A DNA stretch of 64,000 nucleotides from Pyrenophora tritici-repentis (Eukaryota > Ascomycota > Dothideomycetes > Pleosporales > Pleosporaceae): contig NC_089395.1 of the NCBI RefSeq assembly GCF_003171515.1, positions 1,736,001 to 1,800,000 of the forward strand, read 5' to 3'. The translations under genes and the position numbers were made by a program. Numbering within the stretch: the first letter of the stretch is position 1; each line of letters opens with the position of its first letter. The notes beneath the pieces are model-generated. The model made no database searches, had not been told where the DNA came from, and worked only from the letters and a program-made list of their open reading frames with translations. This document shows positions 20,279 to 30,826 of the stretch, piece by piece.

Positions 20279-21100
20279 ATGGATATAATAAGTGAGAAAG
20301 GGCGCACAGCCGTTGTCTATCGTGTGAAACAAGGCTTGATTTGCAAATCGCCACGGACCGGAGGCAGCGAAAAATTTCAGGCTGAGATCAAGAATGCTTT
20401 CGTCGTAGAAAGGCAACTTCTAGAAAGGCTAGGAGACCATCCCAGAATCGTTCAGTATGTTCCCATATCTACAAGCGTGCAAACCTAACCTTAGCTCATC
20501 AGGTACTACGGAACCCACACAGACGACGGCCTGTTACTCAGCGAGGCAGATCATGGAGACCTTCAATTGTACATCGATAGGGACAATAGCAAAATCGACA
20601 CGGACAACAGCAAAATCGACAACGCTTTGCGAAAGAAGTGGAGCCTCCAGGCCGCTGAAGCCCTCGCTCACGTCCACAAAAAAGGCATTGTCCACCGCAA
20701 TGTATGCCCTAATAACTTTCTTGTTCATGAGGGCAGCTTGCTTCTTGCCGACTTTGGGGGCTCTAGTTGCCGTGAACTAGAGTTGAACGGGCATCTGCTC
20801 CCTGATCCCCCATTTTTCGACCCACATTTGACAGACTTCAACACGCCAAAAGTCGATGTCTTCAGTCTAGGCGTCCTTCTCTACATTATCAATACTGGCC
20901 AATATCCTTTCCATCAAGGCCCAGTGCCCCAGGATATGAAGAGATTTGAATATGAGAACGATGTGGAAGTGCGGTTGCAGCAAAATGAATTTCCAAGCCT
21001 CTCAGGTGTGCAGTTCAAAGACGTTATCGCGGGATGCTGCTGTGAGCGTCGATTTGAGAGTGCAGAGGAGGTCTTTATAGCTCTTGAGGCCGAAATGTGA
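20279..21100 (+). CDS. Protein kinase-like protein with altered HRD motif
   Basis: Exons 20279-20454 and 20503-21100 join in phase (GTATGT donor, CTAACC branch, TCATCAG acceptor) to 257 residues. The kinase fold is clear: ICKSP supplies the VAIK-like lysine, an E in the next helix pairs with it, ADFGGS is the DFG motif near residue 142, and DVFSLGVLLYIINTGQYPF is the conserved F helix. The HRD motif reads HRN (residues 123-125), so the catalytic Asp is Asn. The glycine loop is minimal. This predicts a pseudokinase or a very weak kinase. A tandem DNSKID duplication lies before the C lobe. The ATG at 20279 was chosen over an upstream TTG. Confidence 0.75.
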
Positions 21101-21920
21101 CACCATACAGCTTGCAAAGCACAAATTGTAGGACTTTCTCATCGACTTCACACGAAATCAATGGTGTTTAGGAGGGAAAATGTCTTTCAAATGGATTCGC
21201 AAACTCGGGATGGAGGTTAAAACTTTACACTTCTAGAATATGTCGCAGAACAATTGTGTTGAACATTTTCTGACTTTGCGCCGAATTCCAACTGACCAAA
21301 GACGCGTGTAAGCCTGTCACTCACCACCCATCAAACCAAATCATGTCACCAACACTGTCTGCCCGCCGACCGTTCGCCATGCCAGCTCTCGCTTGCCGCC
21401 CCCCACGCCCGTTCGTATATTGCTATCCCACTTCAATCGCTCGCGAAGAAGCGGTGAGGACGATATTATTGAGAAAGACAGACGATTCCCAGTGCCAGAT
21501 ACACATATAAACCACCATGTCTATCTCCCTTCTCTCCAGGTCGAGTGCCCAAGCCCAAGTGCAGGTAATTTAACGAAGATGATTGTTTTCGTTGCATTTC
21601 CGCAACTTCGACAAGTAAGATCCAACGCGTCATTCACGGTGATACTAATTGACATCTTTGGAGAGTACTCGAACTTAAAGGGCAGCCAAGCTAAACAGTG
21701 CTGGATTCCCGAAGATATTGCTTAGTCGCGGAGAGGATTGTAGGGCGCAAGCTTACTATCCTCACGTTCCGCCATTCATGTGACTAAATAAATTAATTAG
21801 CTAATTACACGACATGATGATTAAAGTCTTCAGAAAAGGAATCAACCCAGCAACAGATGAGATTAATAAAGTGTGTGTACCCTAGCATCGTCATGTCTCG
21901 CTCACTCCAGCTAATTACTA
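21101..21920. other. Intergenic, no supported gene
   Basis: 820 bp between convergent genes. A 110-codon frame at 21393 has no ATG start and no domain. I see no repeat. Confidence 0.4.
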
Positions 21921-22547
21921 CTAGTTTTCCCAAGTTACACGTGCTCTCTTATTCCTGCATCGTGTACAGTCCACAATCTGATGTCCGTCGTCTCTCTCCT
22001 CCTTTACTCTCTTCAGAATACCCTTTTCTTGTTGACATATCTGAGTCGGGTCTTCCTTTTTGCGTGCACCGTTTGTCAAGTCATTTTCCAGCTCCTCTAG
22101 GCGTTTCATGATGTGTTCGATGCTGTCCGCCGTCACCTCCACACGTTCCTTTAGTTGAGTGACGTGCGAGTCGAGCTGAGTAACTAACAACAGCACCATC
22201 TCTATCGAAACACACTCTATTAACTAGGTTCTTAGACTTTTCATGCAGACATACCAAGCTTAGAGTGCGGGGCTGAATCTGCCGTGTGACCTGGCTGGCC
22301 TCTCTTACGCCCCTTGTCTTCTTCGTCATCTCGAGAGACCTCCTTGCATCCTAAAGGCGACTCTGAAGTACGAATAGCGGATCGAATAGAATGCGGGTTG
22401 TCCTCTATTTCAGCCACTTCAATTGAGTCATCAAATTCATTGGCAAGGAGCTAGTACGCTTAGCAACGGATCACATCAGTCTAGCATCGATACACGCACC
22501 ATGTGCTGGTATAATGTCGGATCTTCGATGGTTTCTTGAGAACTCAT
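21921..22547 (-). CDS. Coiled-coil protein, three exons
   Basis: Exons 22547-22500, 22450-22255 and 22201-21921 join in phase to 174 residues. Intron donors are GTGCGT and GTATGT and both acceptors are TAG. The middle is acidic then basic (DDEEDKGRKRGQPGHT). Exon 3 starts a leucine-rich coiled coil (VTQLDSHVTQLKERVEV, IMKRLEELENDL). The end is basic with one CTRCRNKR motif. It may be nuclear. No family is recognised; every exon starts and ends with good splice signals, which is the main support. Confidence 0.65.
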
Positions 22548-23319
22548 TTTGAGACAGCAGAGGCGTTTTCTGGGGTTTGAAAGGGAGGATGTTCTGGGAA
22601 GTGGAGGAGTGATTGATCTCGGAGACTTAAGGGAAGAGGCCCCTTTATATTCCGCTTGTTACTGCTCAGCTGATGTCTAGCATCACCTTGCATGTCCGCT
22701 CATCTGTGCGCTGTGATAGCGCACGCTACTCGTGCCTAAGTAGCATCCGCCTTCCTCTCTCCTCCTCGTGGAAAACCCCCGAACACTTCGCCAATCGGTA
22801 ATTGCTGTGTCCTTGAGTATATGAGACTGTACAGGCCTGTCTGACTTCGGGCAGTATGCCACTCAAGCGATTGGTTATATCATTTCCCTCCTGCAGCAAT
22901 CAATGGACAGCGCCAGCTAGCCACTGTTGGGCATCATCATGATGCCGCCAGCGCTCTAGTTCAGCGGCAGGGGATATGATAACATAGGTTCCAAGCTTCA
23001 TGAAAGCCTATAGGATGCGCGATCAGTACACGTAAGGTTTCATGCGGCGTTACTATGTGCTGCTTCAAATGGGAAGCTGCCCTGAGTGGTGTGGGGTCAG
23101 GCACAGTGGAGGTGAAGCACCGCAGCACATTGTACAGCCTTCTCCGTTCTTCCACTCCTGTAAACACCCATACCAGAGGGCCACGAGACATCATCCATGC
23201 CTCATGCATGCGACACGCCTGTTGGTGCCGGGGCTTGAACACTTACAGCGAACGTGCTCAACAAGTGAGGCTTATATATTCCGGAATCTAGTACAAAAGT
23301 AAGGTGTCTTCCTGCGCAG
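22548..23319. other. Intergenic between divergent genes
   Basis: About 770 bp between the starts of the coiled-coil gene (minus) and the membrane-protein gene (plus). It should hold both promoters. Frames near 23042-23302 on both strands are mutual shadows with no domain. Confidence 0.4.
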
Positions 23320-24308
23320 ATGCTGTACAGGTCCCTTCTCTTCGACATGGCTTCTCTCCTTATCGGCTTTACTATCTGCTTTTCAGTTGGACTCCTGCTG
23401 AGCGTGGTGCTCATATATCGCGATGCCCAGCCTTACAAAACGAATGGGACACACGAGAGGTTAGGGCACTCTTTCTTCTGGGAGAGAGTTCTGGCAACTT
23501 TTTTCGGCTTTTCCCACGCAGGTGTGTCCATAGCTGGTATAACTGCAATCGGATTCGCACTTGGCTCAAAAGGCGACATGTACTGGGTCGACATGGCTGT
23601 ACGATGCAACCTCCAGGTTCTCACCGGCACGAATGTAAGATGATCCAAGTAAATTCTTCAGGCACTACTAATATGTGGGACAACTAGCTCGGCCGAATCC
23701 TTCGTATTTTGATGTTTCCACCCTGGGCTATATGGTTGGCATACATGATTACTGTCCTGACGACCCCGATGATCGTATATCGTATGAGGTAGGGAACATG
23801 ACTCCAATCCTACTCTTGACTAATCCGAACAGAAGCAGCAGTGGGTACTTTGATTACGACTCGGAGCCACTTTGTCTCCTTGCAGTAGCATCAATCCTAT
23901 CCTCAGCAATTTCACGTGCACGGCAAGAAGATCGTGTCAATTCCGGATCGGGACAAGACGGATGGGGATATGAGCGATTGTTGACCGTCTTTATCATCAC
24001 CAACGCAATCGCGGGGTCATGTCAGCTGTGTGGAGCGATCGTTATCTACAGCATATTGCTTGCCGAAAGTAGGACAGACAATAGTCTTCGCCAGGGGATT
24101 TTTCTGGTATGTCCTGGTCATCTTTGTGGGGCAATCTGACTGCGGACAGGCCTGTACAGCGACACAGTTGCTGTGTCTTCCCGCTTTCTGCTTAGCTGGA
24201 ATGAAGCGCGGAATCATGGAACCTATCAAAGATCTAACGCGTAAATTACGATCAACGGATGTAGGTGAACGCAATATTGAGGGTGCAATGAGATTGGACA
24301 GCCTATAG
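23320..24308 (+). CDS. Five-span membrane protein, four exons
   Basis: Exons 23320-23634, 23688-23788, 23833-24106 and 24150-24308 join in phase to 282 residues. Four of the donors and branch sites are textbook (GTAAGA, GTAGGG, GTATGT; ACTACTAAT, TTGACTAAT). Hydrophobic spans lie at about residues 11-35, 55-80, 108-135, 175-205 and 230-247, the third being created by splicing. The loop between spans 3 and 4 is polar. No transporter signature is visible; a fungal orphan membrane family is likely. A second start, MASLLIGF at 23347, is also possible. Confidence 0.65.
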
Positions 24309-26141
24309 AACATTGCGAATTTCGCACGGAGATAAGCGCAGGAGTCTGAGAACGCCTTTGCAATCGACAAGGCCAATCGATATCAGATTATCAGCGGAGT
24401 TCAAGTCAAACATAGTATATGAGGCGCATACGCGTCCTGCGGTAAGGGGTCGATGCTTCGAGAAGTCGCATAGGCTTACAGGGTTCAAGGACGATGAGTT
24501 GGATTGCAGACGTATAGAGATGCGAGCGGGAGAGATGGAGGTAGAGATAGGCGGAGGAATTGAATGTGTCAATTAGCCATTTGGGTACGCCATGCTCAGT
24601 GCCAGCCGGATTCGTCCCGGCATATGTCTCGGTTCCAATCAACCGCCAAGCCCCCTGCGTTTGATAGAACGGTACTAACTGCTGTAGAACCTCTCATGAA
24701 GCGAACCGTCCATCACTGTCGCTTCGCTGACCGTAATAAGCCCCGCATTCACCCTTCCACGTTTTCCGTCATAAACACCCGTATGCCGGTCTTCCATCGA
24801 CCTCAGCCATCATCAAATGGTAACATGCGACGCGGCGGCACTTCCCACCCATATGGCCTCGCCTGCTAGGGTCGCAACACTTGAATTCACCGTTTCATCT
24901 CCCCACTAGCCAACCTCTCGAGCACCAGTTTCAAGAAGCCACCCCAATGTCCAACCTTCGCTTCCAGTCTCCCTTCTTCAAACCACTCTCACTAGGCATG
25001 CGAACAGCTAGTTTGTACTTGTATTCGTTGTAGTCATACCTGCTAAAGTCCTCTGTCATGTTTCATAGAGAGATCCGGTGACATTAACTACATCAAGCTG
25101 CTTTGGATGGGCTTATTGCTATCTATAAGGTCAGTCTGAAGCCTAATGATATATCCTATAACGCTTATGTGAGATTGTGTAGATCTGTCAGAAGGTGTTC
25201 GAAGCAAACGTCACCACTTGGTGGAGAGACATGTCGTTCGGCGTCTTGAAGGCAAAATTTCTCCCCTTGTTATGAGGAGGTGGTCCGACTTGCCTATTTG
25301 GAAGACTAATTCGTCGCCGAAGATGGAGCACCGTACGTACTTGTCGGTTTACCTAGCGTTCAACTGCCTAAAAGACCTTCACTTCTGAGGAATGTGTAAT
25401 GTAATCATATCTATCCTTTGGATTTACAGCTAAAGAGTGTATACTAAGCTTATATGCAGATTCTCAATAAGTACAAGGAGCGACGGGCAGTCCAGAATAC
25501 TCTGCGAAGTCTTAGGTGCATGTTTGGGAGCCTTAGATTATTGATGATGGAGAGGCAGCAGCTACAGCACCGCTCACGTTCAATCTGTCTAAGTTACTTT
25601 AATTCAGACGCCGGAGTGTATCAAGTGCTTAATTTTCTTTCGGCATCGTATCAACGAGACAAGTTGACTAATTTGGTGAACAGCGTCTATTTCACTTGCA
25701 TCACGAGTATAACTAGCAATAACAGTGAGTTCACGTTGCCGCAATCTAAGCGGGTACTTTGCTACAATGGCTATAACCTATAATCTGCGCGAAACGTGAC
25801 TAGTCACATACTGTGAGTGGTCTTGGTAGGATCTATGGACGATTGCGTTACGGACAAAAATGCTACTTCCGTTTAGATCTGTAGAAGCGCTGCGCGATTC
25901 TCAATACAACCTGAAGACTTTAAGTTTAGGCTATCTATATACGTTGCGCTGATATTAGACAATATTAAGCATCTTAGGTAGGATAACTATAATATCTCTT
26001 TCAAGAAATAAGTCGCTAGTCTCTAGATAGTTGACTATCTAATAGTTTTAGTTAAAGTTAATAATAACAATAGATGTCGGTTAACTTAGTATAGGTATCG
26101 TACGCCCGCAGGCGTACGAGCAGATTAAGCTAGCAAACAGG

Positions 26142-26249
26142 TTGTTGTGTGAAGGATAACTCATTATATGAGAGACAACAGGTGTCCTCTATATACCCGA
26201 GCAATCTGAGCAATCACGTAATCGCTTGTACGATCTATTTATTCTAACA
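26142..26249 (+). repeat. Possible degraded LTR
   Basis: A segment of about 105 bp starts TGTTGTG, ends TCTAACA and contains a TATATA element, the layout of a small LTR. It is followed by the Gag-like relic. A matching second LTR was not found, so the call is weak. Confidence 0.3.
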
Positions 26250-27714
26250 CTAAGTTAGCAACTTTTTCCTTTTTCCTTCTTCTCTGCACTCCTTAAATTC
26301 CTCCTTACAAAGCAGCAATATCCTCTAGCTTTTAACCTTGCGTACGATTTGCCTTGCCTGTAGGATAAAACCTATGCTCTGCAAAAGCGAGCAGAAGCTC
26401 TCTTCTTATCGCGCGAGGGAGGTTATTAAAGTCTTGCTCTGCCTAGCCCTTAAAGTCTTTGTTGTTGCGCAGTGTATACACTTCTTAACGTAACTTGCGC
26501 ATGTCTTAGAGGATGTATACTGCGTACGACGTTTAGTCTTATTAGGAGGGGTTCGTACGGGGATAGTCGTAGAGAAGGTCTATGTCTACTTCTATACGCA
26601 GGACTGTCTTAGAGACGTGTATAATCCTTAATAGTTTATCGTACGGGTCGTCTATTATAGAGAGAGAAAGAAGAGAGAGGGGGAGAAGAGCGCGTGAGGC
26701 TTAGCAGTTTTAGCGTACAATAGAGCGTGCAAGGCTTAGAGATTCTATCGTACGATAGAGCGCGTAGTAGAGCGCACGATAGATAGATTGTACGACAGAG
26801 TGATAAGGCGAGCTGCTTAATTAGGCCCTCCTCTATATAGCTACGCATATAGTAGAGTTCTAATCGTACGAGCGTCGTCTTCTCTGTATAGCTACGTATA
26901 CGGTAGACCTACCATACCTATTCAAGAGCCAGTGGCTGACTTCTTCAACGTTTCAAGCATGTCACAAGCCACGTGTGGCACCTCTTCTCGAAGGCTTGGC
27001 AAGTGCTAGTGGCCAATTCAAAAGAGAATAATATCGGTAGATAGTGAGCAGGGGTTTCTGGAGGAGCTGAGCACGGACGACACGCAGTCGGTTTCTACGA
27101 ATGAAGAGTGATGGATGTAGACTTCAATTGAATCGTCAGCTGTCTGTCTGAACAAGTTCCTGCTCTTCTGTTTCAGACGTGATGTGGGTAGCTTTAGAGG
27201 TACCTTGTTTCAGACTAGACAGCTCAAAAACGCAACATAATTCGCAGTGTGCTAATTATATGAACAAATAATGGGTCTTGTGCGATGCAGCGTGTACAGC
27301 AGCGCCGGCAAGCATTAAGAGATGATCACCCTAACTTCACGTCTTCCCTGGGAGTCTTAGAACAGTAGGCAACAGAGGAAGCACAGGAAGCAGACGAAGC
27401 AGACGAAGCAGAACCTGTACGGTGGTGTGCCATGTTATAGACGTGCTGCTATTGCTAGATAATCAGCTATTCATAAGGCATCGTGGGGCTCTATAGCATA
27501 AGAAACACATTGTAACTATTCCAGTACACTTGATCACAAAGGAAAATGTGTCTTGTGGGTGCATTCTAGCTTGGTTTGGGCTAGCAGATCTTGGTATGTA
27601 ACGATTGGCTGATGTAGCAAGGGGTATCCTAGGGCGATAAGGGTCTTTCACAAGAGTCGCTTGCGCAAACAGTGAGGGCGTTTTTGCAATGGGCTGTAGA
27701 CTATTGTTTCGGCG

Positions 27715-27850
27715 CATCCGGTGCTAGCTTGTGAGGTTCTCTCTACTTTATTGGCGATGAAACTTAGCATTCCGGTACATCCAGCGTTAGCTTTGACCTT
27801 CTACTTTTCTCATTGGCGTTGAAGGCTAGTATTTCGGAACATCCGGTCGG
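27715..27850. repeat. Imperfect tandem repeat of about 63 bp
   Basis: Two diverged units, 27715-27777 and 27778-27839, both open with CATCC, contain TTGGCG(A/T)TGAA near the end and close with TTCGGAA-like words. A third unit starts at 27840 (CATCCGGTCGG). It may be a relic of a larger satellite. Confidence 0.5.
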
Positions 27851-28285
27851 AAGACCGGAAACTACTTCACTCCCGTAGTCACCGTGCCTGTAGTGCTTAC
27901 TGTCGTGCTTGGTGAACCGATTTTGCGATAACGTGGGTGGCTCAACGGTTTAGCCTCACGTATGTCGTTGGCTCCTGGACTGTGTGGCGCTGTTGCTCAG
28001 TCAACCCAAGCACCCGGCGTATGGACCGATCCATCAATTCCTCAGATTGAAGGCTGGTTGGTGACCCATTTGATTCCAACCAACTCGCAGCACTTGCAAG
28101 TATCTTGGCATGCAGCAGTTTTTCAAATTGACTAACTCATAACTAAGCTCGAACTTCTAGAAGAGATGGACGTACAAATTGCCATTCTTTTTCACTATTA
28201 AGAAAGGGTTTGACTAAGAAGAATAGAGATTCTTGAAGTAGAGGTAGTGTAATTAGTTAGCTATCTTTAATTTTTACAAGCGTTG

Positions 28286-28788
28286 TCATCGTGAAGGCCT
28301 GAAGAGACTTGAAGCTGCAGTCAGCGAACTTTGTGCAGTCAACCAACTTTGCATAGTCATCCAATTCTGCACCTCCACCGGTAGAAGCCACATCTCTTGC
28401 TTTAGATTATCATCAAGCTTCTTCCTCATGCCTTCGTCAAAAGCTAAGGTGCTAGTCTGAGCTGGAGATAGTTTCGGCGGATACACTTTCAGCGGCCTAG
28501 GTTGCAAACTATGTTAAGTCAGCGATAGCTACATATGTGTAGTGCAGGCTTGTTATACAGAAGTTGTACATACCCGTATGCAAACCATCTTCTTCTCTGA
28601 CTCTTGAGATACGCATAACGATCCTGGCATGAGGAAGAGCTTCGTCCCTCTAATCTGAGACCAATTCTTCCCCATGACCACCTCTGGCTCCGCAGCTTCA
28701 TGATAATATGATCCTCTTCTGGCGTCCAGTCTGATGTTCCTCTTTTAGTATCTTGTAGAGGACGTGTGGTATGAAGCTTTGCATCCAT
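28286..28788 (-). CDS. Myb/SANT-like DNA-binding protein, two exons
   Basis: Exons 28788-28574 and 28508-28286 join in phase across a 65-bp intron (GTATGT donor, CTGACTTAAC branch region, ATAG acceptor) to 145 residues. Residues about 20-60 form one Myb repeat: WTPEEDHIIMKLRSQRWSW, GRIGLRLEGRSSSSCQDRY and a final W in RRRW supply the spaced tryptophans. The C-terminal part is low in complexity with repeated W(L/M)T-x2-S units. Single-Myb proteins of this kind are frequent in fungal repeats-rich regions. Nuclear DNA binding is likely; the role is unknown. Confidence 0.75.
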
Positions 28789-29149
28789 AGTTGGCGAGGA
28801 AATGCGGCACGAAGATGCCTCGGAGCGAGAGAGAAGAGAGGTGTGGGCAGCTAGTGAGCAAGACTGTTGGGAAAGCAATGAGCTTATAATTTATAGCTAG
28901 ATACTCACCTTCGGTGAAGACAGGGTACGATTTTTAAAACGCCGAGCCGGCTATGCCGTTACCCTGTATCAGTGGTGCCCGTGATAGTGTGCACGAGCCG
29001 ATGCTGACAGGGGTGGTGTAGTAGGCTCGAGCACGTCTTCTCTGCGGCGCAGTCACTCAGGTATACTCGAGATAAACAGCAGGGGCCATAGTAGCTGCCT
29101 GGTCGTGACGGCAGAAATATAGCAGCATCATTGGCGTTGATGCATTCTA
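28789..29149. other. Intergenic, Myb promoter
   Basis: About 360 bp between the Myb start and the 3' end of the captain relic. No coding signal was seen. Confidence 0.4.
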
Positions 29150-30122
29150 CTAGAGAGAGTTACAGGTGTAGTAATGAGACACTCCGTGGATATCAAACGC
29201 ATGCCTCTTAAAATGCATTATGTCATCTAGCATATCAGAGCAACTAGGATGGCGGCATAGAAACTCTGACTGAAGCTCAGGGAGTCGGAAATAAGTCTCT
29301 ACATGCTTCTTCAGGACATCCTTTCGTGGGATATGTCGAATCATCCGTTCGTACGAGAACTCTTCATTCCCTATGCAGATAAGGCACACCGGATAAGAGA
29401 GCACAGTTGGGTACAGCTGCCCGAAGCGTACCTCCAAGACTTCTTTAACAGGCTATAGTGCGTTAACCTCTTCTTTCACAATCTCGCAGACCTAGTTTAG
29501 TAGGCGCTTCTCAAAAGCATCGATGCACTTCTTTCGCTTATTCGAGAAAGATGAGCCATCAGCTTCATATAAGATCAGTCCCACCTTCTTTCGCTTAAAT
29601 GCCTTTAGCTGCTGATTTTCTTGTTTATAACATAATCTAGCCAAGGTTCGCACGAATCGTACCCGGGCTTTATCATCCTAAGCCGGCTTAAAGAGCATGC
29701 CTGCGATAGTGGCTCGCTCCTAAAGTTCAAACTCAACGGCTGGGAGCGTCAGAACTTCAGTTGCTGCCTTCCCACTAAGTTGCCTTGCTATCTCGATTAT
29801 ATTGATTGATTTATAGGATTTGCGGATAGCAGAATTTAATCGTTCTCTATACAATTTCTAGTTTATACTGGCGATCTTTCGCTTCGTCTCCCTGTATTTC
29901 TTGTAAATATCTGTTCCTTGTCCCTTCACGAGTGGTTAAAAGCCTTGGTCATAAAGCTGTCCTTTGTAGGTTTCTCGCTCCTTCTGAAGGACTGCAAGTG
30001 CAGAGTCGTTTCGCAATGCCTCCTGTTGTGCGTCATCTAACTCCGTGAGTGCACGTTGATCCCGTGTTAAACCTATACGTGCAACAGATTTGATAAGAAG
30101 GTCTTCTGGCGGGCTTCTAAAT
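29150..30122 (-). pseudogene. DUF3435 captain relic, 3' part, RIP-damaged
   Basis: A single minus-strand frame of about 320 codons is readable through six in-frame stops, all TAA or TAG and none TGA. It matches the C-terminal half of the intact captain next door: PPEDLLIKSVARIGLTRDQR aligns with PSDKILMKVLGSMSLTRDPL, a charged helical middle follows, and the end has the same paired zinc-binding segments (CLICIG, CRHPSC with HFKRHAFDIH). Loss of CAA/CAG codons to stops by C-to-T change explains all six, the mark of RIP. The last 95 codons remain open. The relic is cut at 30123 by the TIR element and resumes at 34901. Confidence 0.8.
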
Positions 30123-30124
30123 TA

Positions 30125-30166
30125 ACGTCACCCACTGCGAAGCGAGACACACAGGGACCCGAGACA
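30125..30166 (+). repeat. Left terminal inverted repeat
   Basis: Starts ACGTCACCCACTGCGA directly after TA. It pairs with 34857-34898 with one mismatch in the first 29 bases and again at GAGACA near the inner end. Confidence 0.8.
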
Positions 30167-30826
30167 CTTTTGCACTCAGAACTCCAAATATCGTTCTATC
30201 GCAAGAGCCTCGTCCTAACAACGTAGGAACCAGTTCTATAGCATCTTATCATTCTTATACTAGCTCGAGGGCGAGATTCTTACGACATGGTTAACGCTGT
30301 CGATCATTTTGTTGGCCCTCTTCAAACCCCGCCTTTCTTCCTACCCCTGTATCTTGGGTCCTGAGGGTACCAATCTATATTTCGGAGGACTGAAAAGAGA
30401 GTCGTGATTATAGGGATTTTACATTCTGAGCCTCGTCGCGATCGGCAGCCTTACAGCCTTATTCCGAGAGTTTCTCCGTGCCTTCAAGTTGAGGAACAGA
30501 TTAGGCGTATTTTATAATACGAATGCGTAGTTATGTAATCTTTGATGCGCCACAGACTACACCTAATTAAGGTGAGACTCTAAAAATAATTGTGGCTCTT
30601 TGTTCCCAGTGCCCATCTCCCTTGGCAACGTGTCCGAAGCCTTCTCGGCCCCGCGCCGCCTGCAGTGCAGCAGCGCTTAGATATGTCAGCCCTCTCAGCC
30701 TTACGCAGACGACGATGGATCGCAGGACTGCTCTCAGCCTGACAGCGGCCTCGCTGCTGGGCCAGCCTACAATCACGCGAACCGCGATCGATCGATTTAC
30801 CTCATCTCCGTCGCAGACCTCACATC

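Larger units (their letters stand above)
24309..28285. other. Gene-poor AT-rich stretch with repeat relics
   Basis: Nearly 4 kb without an intact gene. Between about 25800 and 26900 the sequence is AT-rich, poor in CA/TG, and full of TACG and TAGA words, as RIP leaves. A coherent 68-codon fragment at 25182-25388 (ISPLVMRRWSDLPIWK) ends in a stop and is a gene relic. A frame near 26330-26470 reads AYDLPCL-stop-DKTYALQKRAEALFLSREGG, which looks like a copia-type Gag remnant with CAG/CAA-to-stop changes. Weak ORFs at 24564 and 27463 have no domain. Confidence 0.5.

Noticed and set aside
21393..21725. 110-codon plus frame
   Set aside because: Begins with TTG, no domain, no splice partner.
26098..26118. 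Palindrome CGTACGCC/GGCGTACG
   Set aside because: Short stem in a biased region; likely chance or a repeat fragment, with no associated feature.
27926..28010. GTGGCTCAACGGTTTAGCC resembling a tRNA start
   Set aside because: No matching acceptor stem, anticodon arm or B box.
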